Source: Clostridium sp.
GTDB taxonomy: Bacteria; Bacillota; Clostridia; Lachnospirales; Lachnospiraceae
DNA length: 64,000 bases
Direction of reading: 5' to 3'
NCBI GenBank assembly: GCA_023664605.1
Contig: JAMPFF010000008.1
Coordinates: forward strand, 26,494 to 90,493
The translations under genes and the position numbers were made by a program. Below are positions 8,517 to 17,330 of this stretch, one piece after another (positions within the stretch are counted from its first letter, which is position 1; each line of letters starts with the position of its first letter). The notes below the pieces were generated by a model. That model saw only the letters and a list, made by a program, of their open reading frames with translations, did not search any database and was not told the origin of the DNA.

Positions 8517-9080
8517 ATGGCTTCTTTATTGAAATCAACAAGAAATACCCGCGCATTGCCTACGGGTACAATGCGTTACATTAGAAGTGATGTACCGTTG
8601 GATTTGACAGATGACGAAATTCAATGGCTGATAGATAATAATATAACAACTCTTGTAGATTTAAGGTCAGATGAGGAAGCTTATAAACAGCCTTGTGGAC
8701 TTGCAGATAAAGCAGGTTTTCAATATTATCATTTACCGGTTACAGGCGGCGGAGATACGCCCAAATCACTTGAACACCTATATACTGTATATTCACAAAT
8801 GATAGATAAGCAAATGGAAAAAATTATTGACACAATCATGGCGGCAAAGTCAAATGTAATGTATTTTTGCAGTGCGGGTAAAGATAGGACTGGTGTGGTA
8901 TCTGCTGTGCTTTTACGGAAATTAGGGTATTCTGATGAGGTTATTATTGAAGATTATATGAAATCAAAGGATAATTTGATGGATATGCTTACAGCGTATG
9001 TAAAAAAACACCCTGAGGTTGATATTGAAATCATTATTCCGCATATTGAAAATATGAGTAGATTGTTGGAACAAATATAA
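8517..9080 (+). CDS. Tyrosine/dual-specificity protein phosphatase
   Basis: The 187-residue protein belongs to the Y_phosphatase3 (LpA-like) group. The P-loop CSAGKDRTGV (about residues 119-128) contains the catalytic Cys and Arg. The general-acid loop region GGGDTPKSLE and the motif IEDYMKSKDNL after the P-loop also fit. AGGAGG lies 11 bases before the ATG. The gene is A+T-richer than its left-hand neighbours and forms a two-gene unit with the histidine phosphatase at 9108. Targets are unknown; phosphoinositides, phosphotyrosine or nucleotides are all possible. Confidence 0.85.
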   Translation: MASLLKSTRNTRALPTGTMRYIRSDVPLDLTDDEIQWLIDNNITTLVDLRSDEEAYKQPCGLADKAGFQYYHLPVTGGGDTPKSLEHLYTVYSQMIDKQMEKIIDTIMAAKSNVMYFCSAGKDRTGVVSAVLLRKLGYSDEVIIEDYMKSKDNLMDMLTAYVKKHPEVDIEIIIPHIENMSRLLEQI

Positions 9081-9107
9081 CCTCTTTTTTGCCATGGAGA
9101 ATTAGAT

Positions 9108-9653
9108 ATGCAAGCAGTTATTATAAGACATGGAAAAGTGGATTTTCAATGGAAAAAATGGAGTACATCAAAACAATTCGACGAGGATTGCATAAGGTAT
9201 GATGAAGCGCCGGTTTTTCCACTGTCATCTGATGGAACATGGACAGGCTATAAAAATATTTATATTAGCAGTTTACGGAGAAGCAGAGAAACCGCCAATC
9301 AGTTGTTTGGGGAAAAAAATTTTATTTCTACAAAGCTGATTGATGAAGTGCCATTGTGTGCAGGTATTACTTCAAGTAAGAAGCTGCCGTTAATATTTTG
9401 GAATGTTTTGGGGCGTCTGCAATGGTTTTTCAATATCCATTCACAAAAAGAATGTAGGAGAGATACCATTTATCGCGCAGGGCAGTTTATAGAAATGATA
9501 ATAAAAAGCGAGACGGACTGCATTATTGTCACACACGGATTTTTTATGCACACACTCTTAAATCAAATGAAGAAAAAATCATTTCAAATCAGCCATACAC
9601 AATTAAATTATGCAAATGGTGAATATGTTATTGTCAATCAAAATCAAATATAG
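9108..9653 (+). CDS. Histidine phosphatase superfamily protein
   Basis: 181 residues starting with the RHG motif that carries the phosphohistidine (VIIRHGKVDF). The second motif is ISSLRRSRETANQLF, with the conserved Arg. The late catalytic His lies in CIIVTHGFFMHTL. These are the landmarks of the phosphoglycerate-mutase-like branch; length and context favour a small-molecule or protein phosphatase rather than a glycolytic mutase. It lies 27 bases after the tyrosine phosphatase and is likely cotranscribed. Confidence 0.85.
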   Translation: MQAVIIRHGKVDFQWKKWSTSKQFDEDCIRYDEAPVFPLSSDGTWTGYKNIYISSLRRSRETANQLFGEKNFISTKLIDEVPLCAGITSSKKLPLIFWNVLGRLQWFFNIHSQKECRRDTIYRAGQFIEMIIKSETDCIIVTHGFFMHTLLNQMKKKSFQISHTQLNYANGEYVIVNQNQI

Positions 9654-9750
9654 TAGCGTTAGGGTGCATAGAAAATAAAAATTCCGCCTTTTTTAAAGAA
9701 TGGAAATGGGCAGCGCGGACAGCGAAATATTTGCCGCCTATTCCGCCGTC

Positions 9751-10761
9751 CTATTTCCCCGTATTTGATTTCAGCATTTCTATTTTATCAAGAAGTTCTT
9801 TGATAGTTTTCTTATCTTTCGCAATAATCTTCTCCTTTTCTGCAATAATCTTCTTATCTTCAGCAATGATTATATCCTTTTCACTGATAATATTCTCATT
9901 TTTTGCAATAATCTTCTCTTTTTCCGCAAGCATCTCCTTATCTTCGGCAAGTTTTTTGTCTTTTTCCGCGATAGTTTTCTTATTCTCCTCAACTTCCCTC
10001 TCATACGCCCGCAAGTCCAGATAATACTCTTCACGGTCGCGGCAGCGTTTCAGTATCTGCTCTTCGGCGCTTAACTGAAAAATAGCCTTAGACGCTTCGT
10101 TAATGTATTGGTCTTTCGCTGCTAACATTTTGATTTCCTCCCATGTTGTGGCTTTAAAAAGCTTTGCCCAGTAATCGATATGATATTCTTTGTCCTCATC
10201 GGTGGCAAGTTCTATATGAGTTAAGTCTACCACACTTAAGGTCAGCTTGTCACTATAAACATGATGATTTTTTACGTTAAGAAGTTTATAAGTAGCATAA
10301 AATTCAGGACAATCTTTGAATAAGGTATAATCCAGAAAGCCAATATGTATGACGGGTTTGACTTCCGTATAATCCTGCCCATGATTAAGCATATCAAAAG
10401 AGCGGCAGAGATAGCTGACGGAGCGGTTGGACCAGATAAGCCTGCCCGTTACCTGCATTTCAAGATTAATACGGGAGCGGTTGTTTAATTTAACGTTAAT
10501 GTCCAGACGGAATTCCTTGTTTTTAATGGATTCTCCTAAGATAACGGGATTTGTGATTTCCACGGATATGATATCTTCTTCCCGAAGATGCAGAAGCGAA
10601 CGGATAAGACCGCGTAAAGCCTTGTTGTTTGTCTGGAAAACCGCCCGAAACATGTAGTCGTTAGTCATGCCGTAGGGAATAGTTCCGTGGGCGTTTTTAA
10701 GTAAATCGTTTGGATTGGAAAGCAGGGTTACATTTTTAAGATTTGTTGTTTTTTGATTCAT
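9751..10761 (-). CDS. Rpn-family PD-(D/E)XK nuclease (transposase-like) with coiled-coil tail
   Basis: A recombination-promoting nuclease/putative transposase. Nuclease core at about residues 28-130: GMTNDYMFRAVFQ, then FRLDINVKL with the metal-binding Asp, and INLEMQV with the E-x-Q. The C-terminal 90 residues form a charged coiled coil of heptads with repeating AEKEKIIAKDKK-like units. Start ATG 10761 has AGGAGA 7 bases upstream; an in-frame ATG at 10767 would be too close. A promoter lies upstream (TTGCTT rc 10879-10884, TATAAA rc 10856-10861, 17-base spacer). Rpn proteins cut DNA and are spread by horizontal transfer. Confidence 0.85.
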   Translation of the reverse strand: MNQKTTNLKNVTLLSNPNDLLKNAHGTIPYGMTNDYMFRAVFQTNNKALRGLIRSLLHLREEDIISVEITNPVILGESIKNKEFRLDINVKLNNRSRINLEMQVTGRLIWSNRSVSYLCRSFDMLNHGQDYTEVKPVIHIGFLDYTLFKDCPEFYATYKLLNVKNHHVYSDKLTLSVVDLTHIELATDEDKEYHIDYWAKLFKATTWEEIKMLAAKDQYINEASKAIFQLSAEEQILKRCRDREEYYLDLRAYEREVEENKKTIAEKDKKLAEDKEMLAEKEKIIAKNENIISEKDIIIAEDKKIIAEKEKIIAKDKKTIKELLDKIEMLKSNTGK

Positions 10762-11094
10762 AGACATGTCTCCTTTGTGGTGTAAGATAACAGAAAGCGC
10801 ATAAGCTGCTTTCCGTAGAATGAATTGAATTGGTCGAATGACCGAACATGAATTATTTATATCACATTTAAAAGGAAAAAGCAATGATTTCTTTTGTAAA
10901 ATTTTTCTTACGTGTATAAAAAAGCGCAATCCCGGCGGCTTGCGCTTAAGTTCTCACTACGATTACAGCAATTTCCTATTTACATAAACAATGGGGAAAG
11001 TCAAAAGCGAAATAGAGTTGCACTGCGTGTTTGCGGTATGGTAAAATAATAGTATTGGGTAAATCTGCAATTCTTATTGATGGCGGTGTATCAT
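10762..11094. other. Divergent intergenic region with two promoters
   Basis: No gene is visible. On the minus strand a promoter for the Rpn gene reads TTGCTT-N17-TATAAA (10884 to 10856). On the plus strand TTGCAC (11018-11023), an 18-base spacer and TAAAAT (11042-11047) can drive the HAD gene. Confidence 0.5.
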
Positions 11095-11751
11095 ATGTTA
11101 AAAGCAATTATTTTTGATTTTGATTATACATTGGGGGATTCTACAAATGGCATTGCATTAAGTATCCATTATGCTTTGGGAGAATTAGGCTATGCAGCCC
11201 CGAATATTGCAGATATCAAAAAGACAATAGGCTTATCTTTAAAAGAGACATATTTTAAATTAACATCAAATAATAGTTCGGATGAGGCAGAGCAATTTAT
11301 TAAACTGTTTAGGGAAAAAGCCGATAGCGTGATGGTTGCTAATACCGAACTTTATGCAGGAGTAAAAGATGTTTTGCAAAAGCTGAAGGCTAAAGGATAT
11401 AAGACAGCTATTGTTACAACAAAATTTCATTATAGAATTGAACAGATATTAAACAAATTTGATGCAAATGAGTTGATTGATATGATTGTGGGAGCCGAGG
11501 ATGTAAAAATAGAGAAACCCAACCCGGAAGGATTGCTCCGGGCTATCGCACATTTGGATGCAATGAATGAAGAGGCGCTTTATGTTGGAGACAGTTTGGT
11601 TGATGCTAAGACAGCCGAAAATGCAAAAGTTGAATTTGCCGCTGTACTAACGGGAACGACCACAAGGGAAGATTTTAGAAGTTATCACAGTGCGTATATA
11701 GGTGAAAACATATCAGATGTTTATAAATACATATTAACTTTGTCGCCATAA
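11095..11751 (+). CDS. HAD-superfamily phosphatase, phosphoglycolate-phosphatase-like
   Basis: 218 residues from ATG 11095. HAD motif I is IIFDFDYTLGDS, with the nucleophile Asp. Motif II is IVTTKF, motif III the Lys in EKPNPEGLL, and motif IV YVGDSLVDAKTAENA. The helical C1 cap between motifs I and II fits the Gph/PpaX group. The in-frame ATG at 11077 would add six residues without a good ribosome site, whereas GGCGG precedes 11095. Substrate unknown. Confidence 0.85.
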   Translation: MLKAIIFDFDYTLGDSTNGIALSIHYALGELGYAAPNIADIKKTIGLSLKETYFKLTSNNSSDEAEQFIKLFREKADSVMVANTELYAGVKDVLQKLKAKGYKTAIVTTKFHYRIEQILNKFDANELIDMIVGAEDVKIEKPNPEGLLRAIAHLDAMNEEALYVGDSLVDAKTAENAKVEFAAVLTGTTTREDFRSYHSAYIGENISDVYKYILTLSP

Positions 11752-11835
11752 AATCCTATTTGTATAGGAGATACACTAAACATCTGAGAGAGCAGATAAC
11801 AGAGTCAAACTAAGCGGCGCAAATTGGGGATATAA

Positions 11836-11919
11836 ATGGAGAAATTAAAACAGTTAGCAGAGGGGATGAATCACAGATTTCCAAAGGGCAATGAGAAAGC
11901 GGGTATTCCCCCTTCTTAA
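11836..11919 (+). pseudogene. Possible N-terminal remnant of a MazG-like pyrophosphohydrolase
   Basis: A 27-codon ORF begins MEKLKQLAEGMNHRFPKGNE, which resembles the N-terminus of small MazG/NTP-pyrophosphohydrolase-like proteins as I remember them. The similarity then stops and a TAA follows eight codons later, so if related it is a truncated fragment. The surrounding gap (11752-12093) otherwise holds only the terminator at 11958. Confidence 0.25.
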
Positions 11920-11957
11920 ATCAAATAAAGATTAACGATATGGCAGAGATTATCTTA

Positions 11958-11986
11958 ACAGACAATCGGCTGTCTTTTTTATTTTT
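11958..11986 (+). terminator. Intrinsic terminator
   Basis: AGACA (11960-11964) and TGTCT (11971-11975) form a short stem with loop ATCGGC, followed by a long T-rich run to 11986. It may end transcripts from the HAD gene. Confidence 0.5.
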
Positions 11987-12093
11987 GGTAGCGACCAACG
12001 CATCATAGAAATTTTATTGTAAATGCGAGCGGTCTTTTGTATAATAAAAAAACGGTTAAAGCTGTGGAGGCGATATAGTAGGAGAATAACTTA

Positions 12094-12882
12094 ATGGAAC
12101 AAATGAAATACTTTGTAACTATTATTATGATAATTTGCTATGGACTACCAACGATAATGCCTCAGACCGATGCGAATAAGTTTATATATCAAAAGGATAT
12201 TACGGAATCTGTATATCAATCAGAGCGCGATGCCATAGATAATAAATGGCAGGACTGTGATTTGGAAGTGGAAGAATGGCCCGATTATGATTTTTTTATA
12301 AATGCTCAACAGAAACACTATAATCTTTCACTTGAAAATGCAGTAGCTTTTGTGGTCAAAGATTATATGAATGGAAAGGAAAAAGAGTTGTGGGAGTTAA
12401 AGCAGATATATCATTATAGAGACGATATTTATCAAGCTTATACGGAATCGGACATGGGAAATGAGTTGTATATACTTTTTAAAACAAATACTCCAGATAC
12501 ATTATCCAGGTATGTGATTGTGGCGGATATTCGCAAAGACAATGTTGCAGACATTCTTTTATATGGGGAATATTCTTATAATTCTATGCTGGAATGGTAC
12601 TCCTATCAAGACTGGTTCGATGGAAAGATTAGTACAGAACAACTTCCATTTGACGTTACTAATGAAATATATGATTCAATATATAATGGGGAAGTCCGTT
12701 TAGCTATATATGATTATGTTGATATGGCGGATAAGGATACAAGGATTCATTGGGAATTAGATGGCAATTCCATGTATGTCGGGGAAAATGGATATATCGT
12801 ATGTGTTAATTGTAGCAATGGAGTTCAAAATATAATTTTATTTGTGGATGTATGGAATAAAACATATGCAGTATTGACGTAA
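12094..12882 (+). CDS. Hypothetical secreted or membrane-anchored protein
   Basis: I do not recognise this 262-residue protein. It starts with a hydrophobic segment (YFVTIIMIICYGLPTIM) that could be a signal peptide or anchor. The rest is acidic and rich in Tyr, Trp and Asp (for example WPDYDFF and MLEWYSYQDWFDG) without cysteine pairs or known catalytic motifs. GGAG precedes the ATG. A+T-rich composition and isolation suggest an accessory gene. Confidence 0.6.
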   Translation: MEQMKYFVTIIMIICYGLPTIMPQTDANKFIYQKDITESVYQSERDAIDNKWQDCDLEVEEWPDYDFFINAQQKHYNLSLENAVAFVVKDYMNGKEKELWELKQIYHYRDDIYQAYTESDMGNELYILFKTNTPDTLSRYVIVADIRKDNVADILLYGEYSYNSMLEWYSYQDWFDGKISTEQLPFDVTNEIYDSIYNGEVRLAIYDYVDMADKDTRIHWELDGNSMYVGENGYIVCVNCSNGVQNIILFVDVWNKTYAVLT

Positions 12883-12926
12883 TAAAAATCAAATATGGTA
12901 TTCAAACATTCATATCACAAAAATCA

Positions 12927-12982
12927 TTGACAAAATAACCGGATGCGCATAAAATAATAAACATGTTAATATTTAATATGTT
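12927..12982 (+). promoter_or_regulatory. Promoter and palindromic operator of the MarR-ABC operon
   Basis: TTGACA (12927-12932) and TAAAAT (12950-12955) are 17 bases apart. A 23-base near-perfect palindrome built from AACAT and ATGTT arms covers 12960-12982, at the expected start of transcription. This is where a MarR repressor would block transcription. A further A+T-rich TTAATAATTAAT-like stretch follows. Confidence 0.65.
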
Positions 12983-13031
12983 AATAATTAATAGATTAAT
13001 TATCAGATAATTGCAAAGTGCAAATCTTTGG

Positions 13032-13124
13032 GGCAGCGGCATGAACGAGAGTGTGCGGACAAAGGAACCATTCATGTCACTGCCTACACAGGTTTCAAAA
13101 AGCGGTTGATAAACCACTACCGCT
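13032..13124 (+). ncRNA. Structured leader: long hairpin plus H-type pseudoknot
   Basis: GGCAGCGGCATGAA (13032-13045) pairs with TTCATGTCACTGCC (13071-13084) at 13 of 14 positions. Next, GGTTT (13091-13095) pairs with AAACC (13111-13115), and AGCGGT (13101-13106) pairs with ACCGCT (13119-13124). These two helices interlock as a compact pseudoknot with loops of 5, 4 and 3 bases. It ends about 10 bases before the ribosome site of the MarR gene. I do not recognise it as a known riboswitch. Confidence 0.55.
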
Positions 13125-13150
13125 GACTTTATTCGGAAAGAGGGATGAAT

Positions 13151-13609
13151 GTGACGGAATTATACAGAACGACAGCCGAAATATTCCGCAAGACGGACGG
13201 CAGGCTTCGTCGCTGCATTGAAAAGGAATTAAAAAGTCTGGACGAGGAAGTCTATCGCAGCCAGCACAGACTTTTGATGATGTTGGGGAAAAATCCGAAC
13301 TGCTCGCAGAATGAACTGGCGTCGGCGCTCGGTATTTCTCCGGCGGCGGTTGCCGTTTCTTTAGGAAAGTTGGAAAAGGGAGGCTATATCAGGCGGGAGA
13401 CGAATTTAGACGACCACCGCAGCAATCAGGTCGCCATTACGGAAAAAGGAAACCAAATCATATGCAAGAGTATTAAAATCTTCGACAAGGTGGAATGCGC
13501 CATGTTCGACGGATTTACAAAAGAGGAGCTGGAAAACTTTCATGAATTGATGAAAAAAGCATACGGAAATCTTGATAAAATGCTGCAAAATAAAGGAGGA
13601 GCACAATGA
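13151..13609 (+). CDS. MarR-family transcriptional regulator
   Basis: A winged-helix repressor of about 152 residues: HRLLMMLGKNPNCSQNELAS leads into ALGISPAAVAVSLGKLEKG and the wing RRETNLDDHRSNQVAITEKG. I chose GTG 13151 because the GAGGG ribosome site (13140-13144) directly abuts ATG 13145 but lies 6 bases before the GTG. The stop overlaps the first ABC gene as ATGA. It likely represses the exporter through the palindrome at 12960-12982. Confidence 0.9.
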   Translation: MTELYRTTAEIFRKTDGRLRRCIEKELKSLDEEVYRSQHRLLMMLGKNPNCSQNELASALGISPAAVAVSLGKLEKGGYIRRETNLDDHRSNQVAITEKGNQIICKSIKIFDKVECAMFDGFTKEELENFHELMKKAYGNLDKMLQNKGGAQ

Positions 13610-15339
13610 AACGATACGGAAAATATGTAAAACCATATTTGTCGGCATTTATTTTAGGACCCCTTATGATGATAGTGGAGGTCGTGGGAGAAGTCATGCT
13701 GCCAGCCATGATGGCGGATATCATTAATATCGGGGCGGCGAATCATGACATTCCCTATATTATCGGCAAGGGCGTTATGATGGTCGGCATGGCGTTTGTT
13801 ATGATGGCGGGAGGCATTGGCGGCGCGTATTTTGCGGCAAAAGCGGCAATGCACTTTGGCAGGGATTTAAGAAAGGATTTATTCCGAAAAGTACAGAAAT
13901 TTTCATTTGCTAATATTGACAGTTTCAGCACCGGTTCTTTAGTAACGAGGCTGACCAATGATATCACGCAGTTACAGAATGTGATTATGATGGGGCTTAG
14001 GATGATGTTGCGCGCGCCCGGTATGTTAATCGGAGCAGTCATTATGGCGTTTATGATGAATGCGTCTCTTGCGGTGGTTATTTTGATTGTAGTGCCGCTT
14101 CTGGCGGCGGCTATCGGCACGATTATCAGAATTGCATTTCCGCGTTTTGAAATCATGCAGAAAAAACTCGACCGCTTAAACTCCAACATACAGGAGACCT
14201 TAACGAATGTCAGAGTTATTAAGTCCTTTGTGCGCGGGGAGTATGAGGAGGAGCGTTTTTCTAATTCTAATGAGGAATTAAAAAATGCGGGTCTGGATGC
14301 CTTTAAGGTCGTTATCATTCAGATGCCGATTATGACCTTTGCCATGAATGCGACGGTAATCGCGGTCGTCTGGTTTGGCGGCAATCAGATTTTGGGCGGC
14401 GCGATGCAGGTCGGCGATTTGACGGCTTTTACCACCTATGTGACACAGATTTTGATGTCGCTTATGATGCTTGCCATGGTGCTTTTACAAAGTTCAAGGG
14501 CGGTGGCGTCCTCCAAGCGAATCGGTGAAGTGCTGGATACGGATATCGACTTGACGGACGATAACGCGGCGCAGAAAGATAAAAAGGTGGAAAAAGGAAA
14601 AATAGAATTTAAGCACGTTTCTTTCCGTTATTATAAAAATAGCCAGGAAAAAGTGCTGGATGATATCGACTTTACGATAGAGCCGGGACAGACGGTAGGC
14701 ATTATCGGCTCTACGGGTTCAGGAAAAACGACCTTGGTGCAGATGATTCCGCGCCTCTATGATACGGACGAGGGAGAAGTGCTGGTAGACGGCGTCAATG
14801 TCAAAGACTATTCGCTTAACAATCTGCGAAACGGAGTCAGCATGGTATTACAGAAAAACATACTTTTTTCCGGTACGATTCTGGAGAATTTACAGTGGGG
14901 GGATGAACACGCCGCAGACGCCGAAATCCGCGAGGCTGCGGACGCCGCGCAGGCGGATGGATTTATCAACGCATTTCCGGACGGGTACGAAACGGAGCTT
15001 GGACAGGGAGGCGTCAACGTGTCCGGCGGGCAGAAACAGCGTCTTTGTATTGCTAGAGCCTTACTGAAAAAACCGAAAATATTGATTCTCGACGACAGCA
15101 CGAGCGCGGTAGATACCGCGACGGAGGCGAAAATCAGAGAGTGTTTCCATACGACCCTGCAGGATACGACCAAGTTAATTATTGCGCAGCGTATCAGTTC
15201 CGTTATGGACGCAGATCTGATTCTGGTAATGGAAGAGGGAAAAATTACGGGAATGGGGAGACACGACGAACTGTTGGCTTCTTGTCACGCATATCAGGAA
15301 ATCTATGATTCCCAGATGGACAGGGAGGTGAGCGCGTAA
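13606..15339 (+). CDS. ABC exporter half-transporter (MarR-linked, subunit 1)
   Basis: 577 residues with an N-terminal six-helix exporter domain to about residue 310 and a C-terminal ATPase. Walker A GSTGSGKTT, Q-loop VLQKNILFSGT, signature VSGGQKQRLCIARAL and Walker B ILILDDSTSAVD are all visible. Walker B ends in Asp rather than the usual catalytic Glu (LDDSTSA), while the partner has LDEATSS. That is typical of a heterodimer with one degenerate ATP site. It overlaps both neighbours by ATGA/TAATG. Confidence 0.93.
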   Translation: MKRYGKYVKPYLSAFILGPLMMIVEVVGEVMLPAMMADIINIGAANHDIPYIIGKGVMMVGMAFVMMAGGIGGAYFAAKAAMHFGRDLRKDLFRKVQKFSFANIDSFSTGSLVTRLTNDITQLQNVIMMGLRMMLRAPGMLIGAVIMAFMMNASLAVVILIVVPLLAAAIGTIIRIAFPRFEIMQKKLDRLNSNIQETLTNVRVIKSFVRGEYEEERFSNSNEELKNAGLDAFKVVIIQMPIMTFAMNATVIAVVWFGGNQILGGAMQVGDLTAFTTYVTQILMSLMMLAMVLLQSSRAVASSKRIGEVLDTDIDLTDDNAAQKDKKVEKGKIEFKHVSFRYYKNSQEKVLDDIDFTIEPGQTVGIIGSTGSGKTTLVQMIPRLYDTDEGEVLVDGVNVKDYSLNNLRNGVSMVLQKNILFSGTILENLQWGDEHAADAEIREAADAAQADGFINAFPDGYETELGQGGVNVSGGQKQRLCIARALLKKPKILILDDSTSAVDTATEAKIRECFHTTLQDTTKLIIAQRISSVMDADLILVMEEGKITGMGRHDELLASCHAYQEIYDSQMDREVSA

Positions 15340-17288
15340 TGGATGAAGCAAGAATAGCAAGACTGGAAAAGAAATACGGCAGGAAAGAAGCGGCAATGCC
15401 GGAAGCCGGACGTGGACCCGGACCAAGACCGGGGCGTGGACCCGGCTCCGGACCAAGAGGCGCCCGTATGCCCGGCGCAAAACCGCAGAATGCAGGAAAA
15501 ACGATACAAAGGCTTTTTTCCTATATCGGCAAAGATAAGTGGAAACTGGTTATTTTTATCCTCTGTATCATTATCTATACGGTGGCGAGTCTGGCAGGCT
15601 CCTATCTGCTGCGCCCGGTTATCAACAACCTGGTTTCCGAAAACGGCAGCAGGGAAACGCTTTTTCACTCGTTAATAACGATGGGCTGTATTTTTGCGGT
15701 CGGTATTATCGCCCAGTATTTGCAGTCCAGAATTATCGTTTCCGTATCACAAAACGCTTTGAAAAAGCTGCGTGACGATTTGTTCCATAAAATAGAAAAC
15801 CTGCCGGTGCGGTTTTATGATACCAATAACCACGGCGATATCATGAGCCGTTTTACGAACGACGTCGATACGGTAGGCGAGATGTTGAATAATACAGTGA
15901 ATCAGGTAATTTCCGGCGCGATTAATATCGTGGGAACATTTATCCTTATGGTATATACCAATATTTACCTGACGATTATCACCGTTGTCATGGCGCCGCT
16001 TATGATTCGTGCGGGCAGGGCTGTGGCGGGCAGGAGCCGGAAATACTATAAACAGCAGCAGGCGGCGTTGGGAACCTTAAACGGCTATATCGAGGAGACC
16101 GTTACGGGACAGAAAGTCGTGAAAGTTTTCTGTCATGAGGAGATTGCGGAAGAAGAATTTTCCTATCTGAATGACGATTTATGTAAAAAACAGATTAACG
16201 CCCAGTTTTTCGGCGGCATTATGGGACCTGTCATGGGCAATTTAAGTCAGGTCAGCTATTCGCTGACAGCCTGCATCGGCGGTATTTTATGCGTGTTAAA
16301 AGGCTTTGACTTAGGCGGACTCACTATTTTTGTCAATTACTCCAGACAGTTTTCCCGCCCTATCAATGAGATTTCCATGCAGGTCAACACCATTTTTTCC
16401 GCGCTTGCCGGAGCGGAGCGTGTATTCGACGTGATGGACAGAGAGCCGGAACCTGCCGACGAAGCGGACGCAGTGTCGATTGTGGAAAAAGGCGGGAAGT
16501 TTATCTACCGGACGCCGGACTCGGGAGATTATGTAAACCTGAACGGAACGGAAATGAAAGGCGCAGTAACCGTGGAGCATGTTACATTCGGTTATGTGCC
16601 GGAAAAAACGATTTTAAGGGATATATCGCTGTATGCGAAACCCGGACAGAAAATCGCCTTTGTCGGTTCCACGGGCGCGGGTAAAACGACCATTACCAAT
16701 CTGATAAACCGTTTTTATGATATTGATGAGGGAAAGATTCTCATAGACGGCATAGATATCAAGAAGATAAAAAGGGATGACTTGCGAAAAAGTATCGCTA
16801 TGGTTTTGCAGGATACGCATCTTTTTACGGGAACGGTCAGAGAAAATATCCGCTATGGGCGGCTGGACGCTACGGACGAGGAAGTGGAGGCGGCGGCGAG
16901 AATGGCGAGCGCGCATTCCTTTATCATGCGCCTGGAACACGGCTATGATACGATGTTAGAGGGAGACGGCGCCAACTTGAGCCAGGGGCAGAGACAGCTT
17001 CTAAACATTGCAAGGGCGTCTATCTCTAAAGCGCCGATTCTGATTCTGGACGAGGCGACAAGCTCCGTCGATACAAGGACGGAGAAACATATCGAACACG
17101 GCATGGACAGACTGATGGCACAGCGGACAACGCTTGTCATTGCCCACAGGCTTTCCACCGTCAGAAACGCCAATGCCATTATGGTGCTGGAAAACGGGGA
17201 AATTATCGAGCGCGGCGACCACGACGATTTGCTGGCGATGCACGGCAGATATTATAACCTTTATACGGGGTTGAGCGAGTTGGAGTAG
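15339..17288 (+). CDS. ABC exporter half-transporter (MarR-linked, subunit 2)
   Basis: The 649-residue partner starts in a TAATG overlap with subunit 1. An unusual cytoplasmic N-terminus of about 60 residues is rich in Gly, Pro and Arg (GRGPGPRPGRGPGSGPRGAR). Six membrane helices follow, then the ATPase with GSTGAGKTT, VLQDTHLFTGT, LSQGQRQLLNIARA, ILILDEATSSVD and IAHRLST. The signature is LSQGQ instead of LSGGQ, frequent in the active subunit of heterodimeric exporters (BmrCD, TmrAB, LmrCD type). Drug export is likely given MarR control. Confidence 0.93.
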   Translation: MDEARIARLEKKYGRKEAAMPEAGRGPGPRPGRGPGSGPRGARMPGAKPQNAGKTIQRLFSYIGKDKWKLVIFILCIIIYTVASLAGSYLLRPVINNLVSENGSRETLFHSLITMGCIFAVGIIAQYLQSRIIVSVSQNALKKLRDDLFHKIENLPVRFYDTNNHGDIMSRFTNDVDTVGEMLNNTVNQVISGAINIVGTFILMVYTNIYLTIITVVMAPLMIRAGRAVAGRSRKYYKQQQAALGTLNGYIEETVTGQKVVKVFCHEEIAEEEFSYLNDDLCKKQINAQFFGGIMGPVMGNLSQVSYSLTACIGGILCVLKGFDLGGLTIFVNYSRQFSRPINEISMQVNTIFSALAGAERVFDVMDREPEPADEADAVSIVEKGGKFIYRTPDSGDYVNLNGTEMKGAVTVEHVTFGYVPEKTILRDISLYAKPGQKIAFVGSTGAGKTTITNLINRFYDIDEGKILIDGIDIKKIKRDDLRKSIAMVLQDTHLFTGTVRENIRYGRLDATDEEVEAAARMASAHSFIMRLEHGYDTMLEGDGANLSQGQRQLLNIARASISKAPILILDEATSSVDTRTEKHIEHGMDRLMAQRTTLVIAHRLSTVRNANAIMVLENGEIIERGDHDDLLAMHGRYYNLYTGLSELE

Positions 17289-17330
17289 CGTTACCGTATA
17301 AAAATATGAAAACCAGAGAAAATACCAGAT

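Noticed and set aside
9731-10024. Low-complexity Ser/Phe/Ile ORF on the plus strand
   Set aside because: It is the antisense shadow of the coiled-coil repeats of the Rpn-type gene.
13032-13124. Cyclic-di-GMP or cobalamin riboswitch before the MarR operon
   Set aside because: Conserved cores of these classes are absent; only the presence of short pairings is similar.
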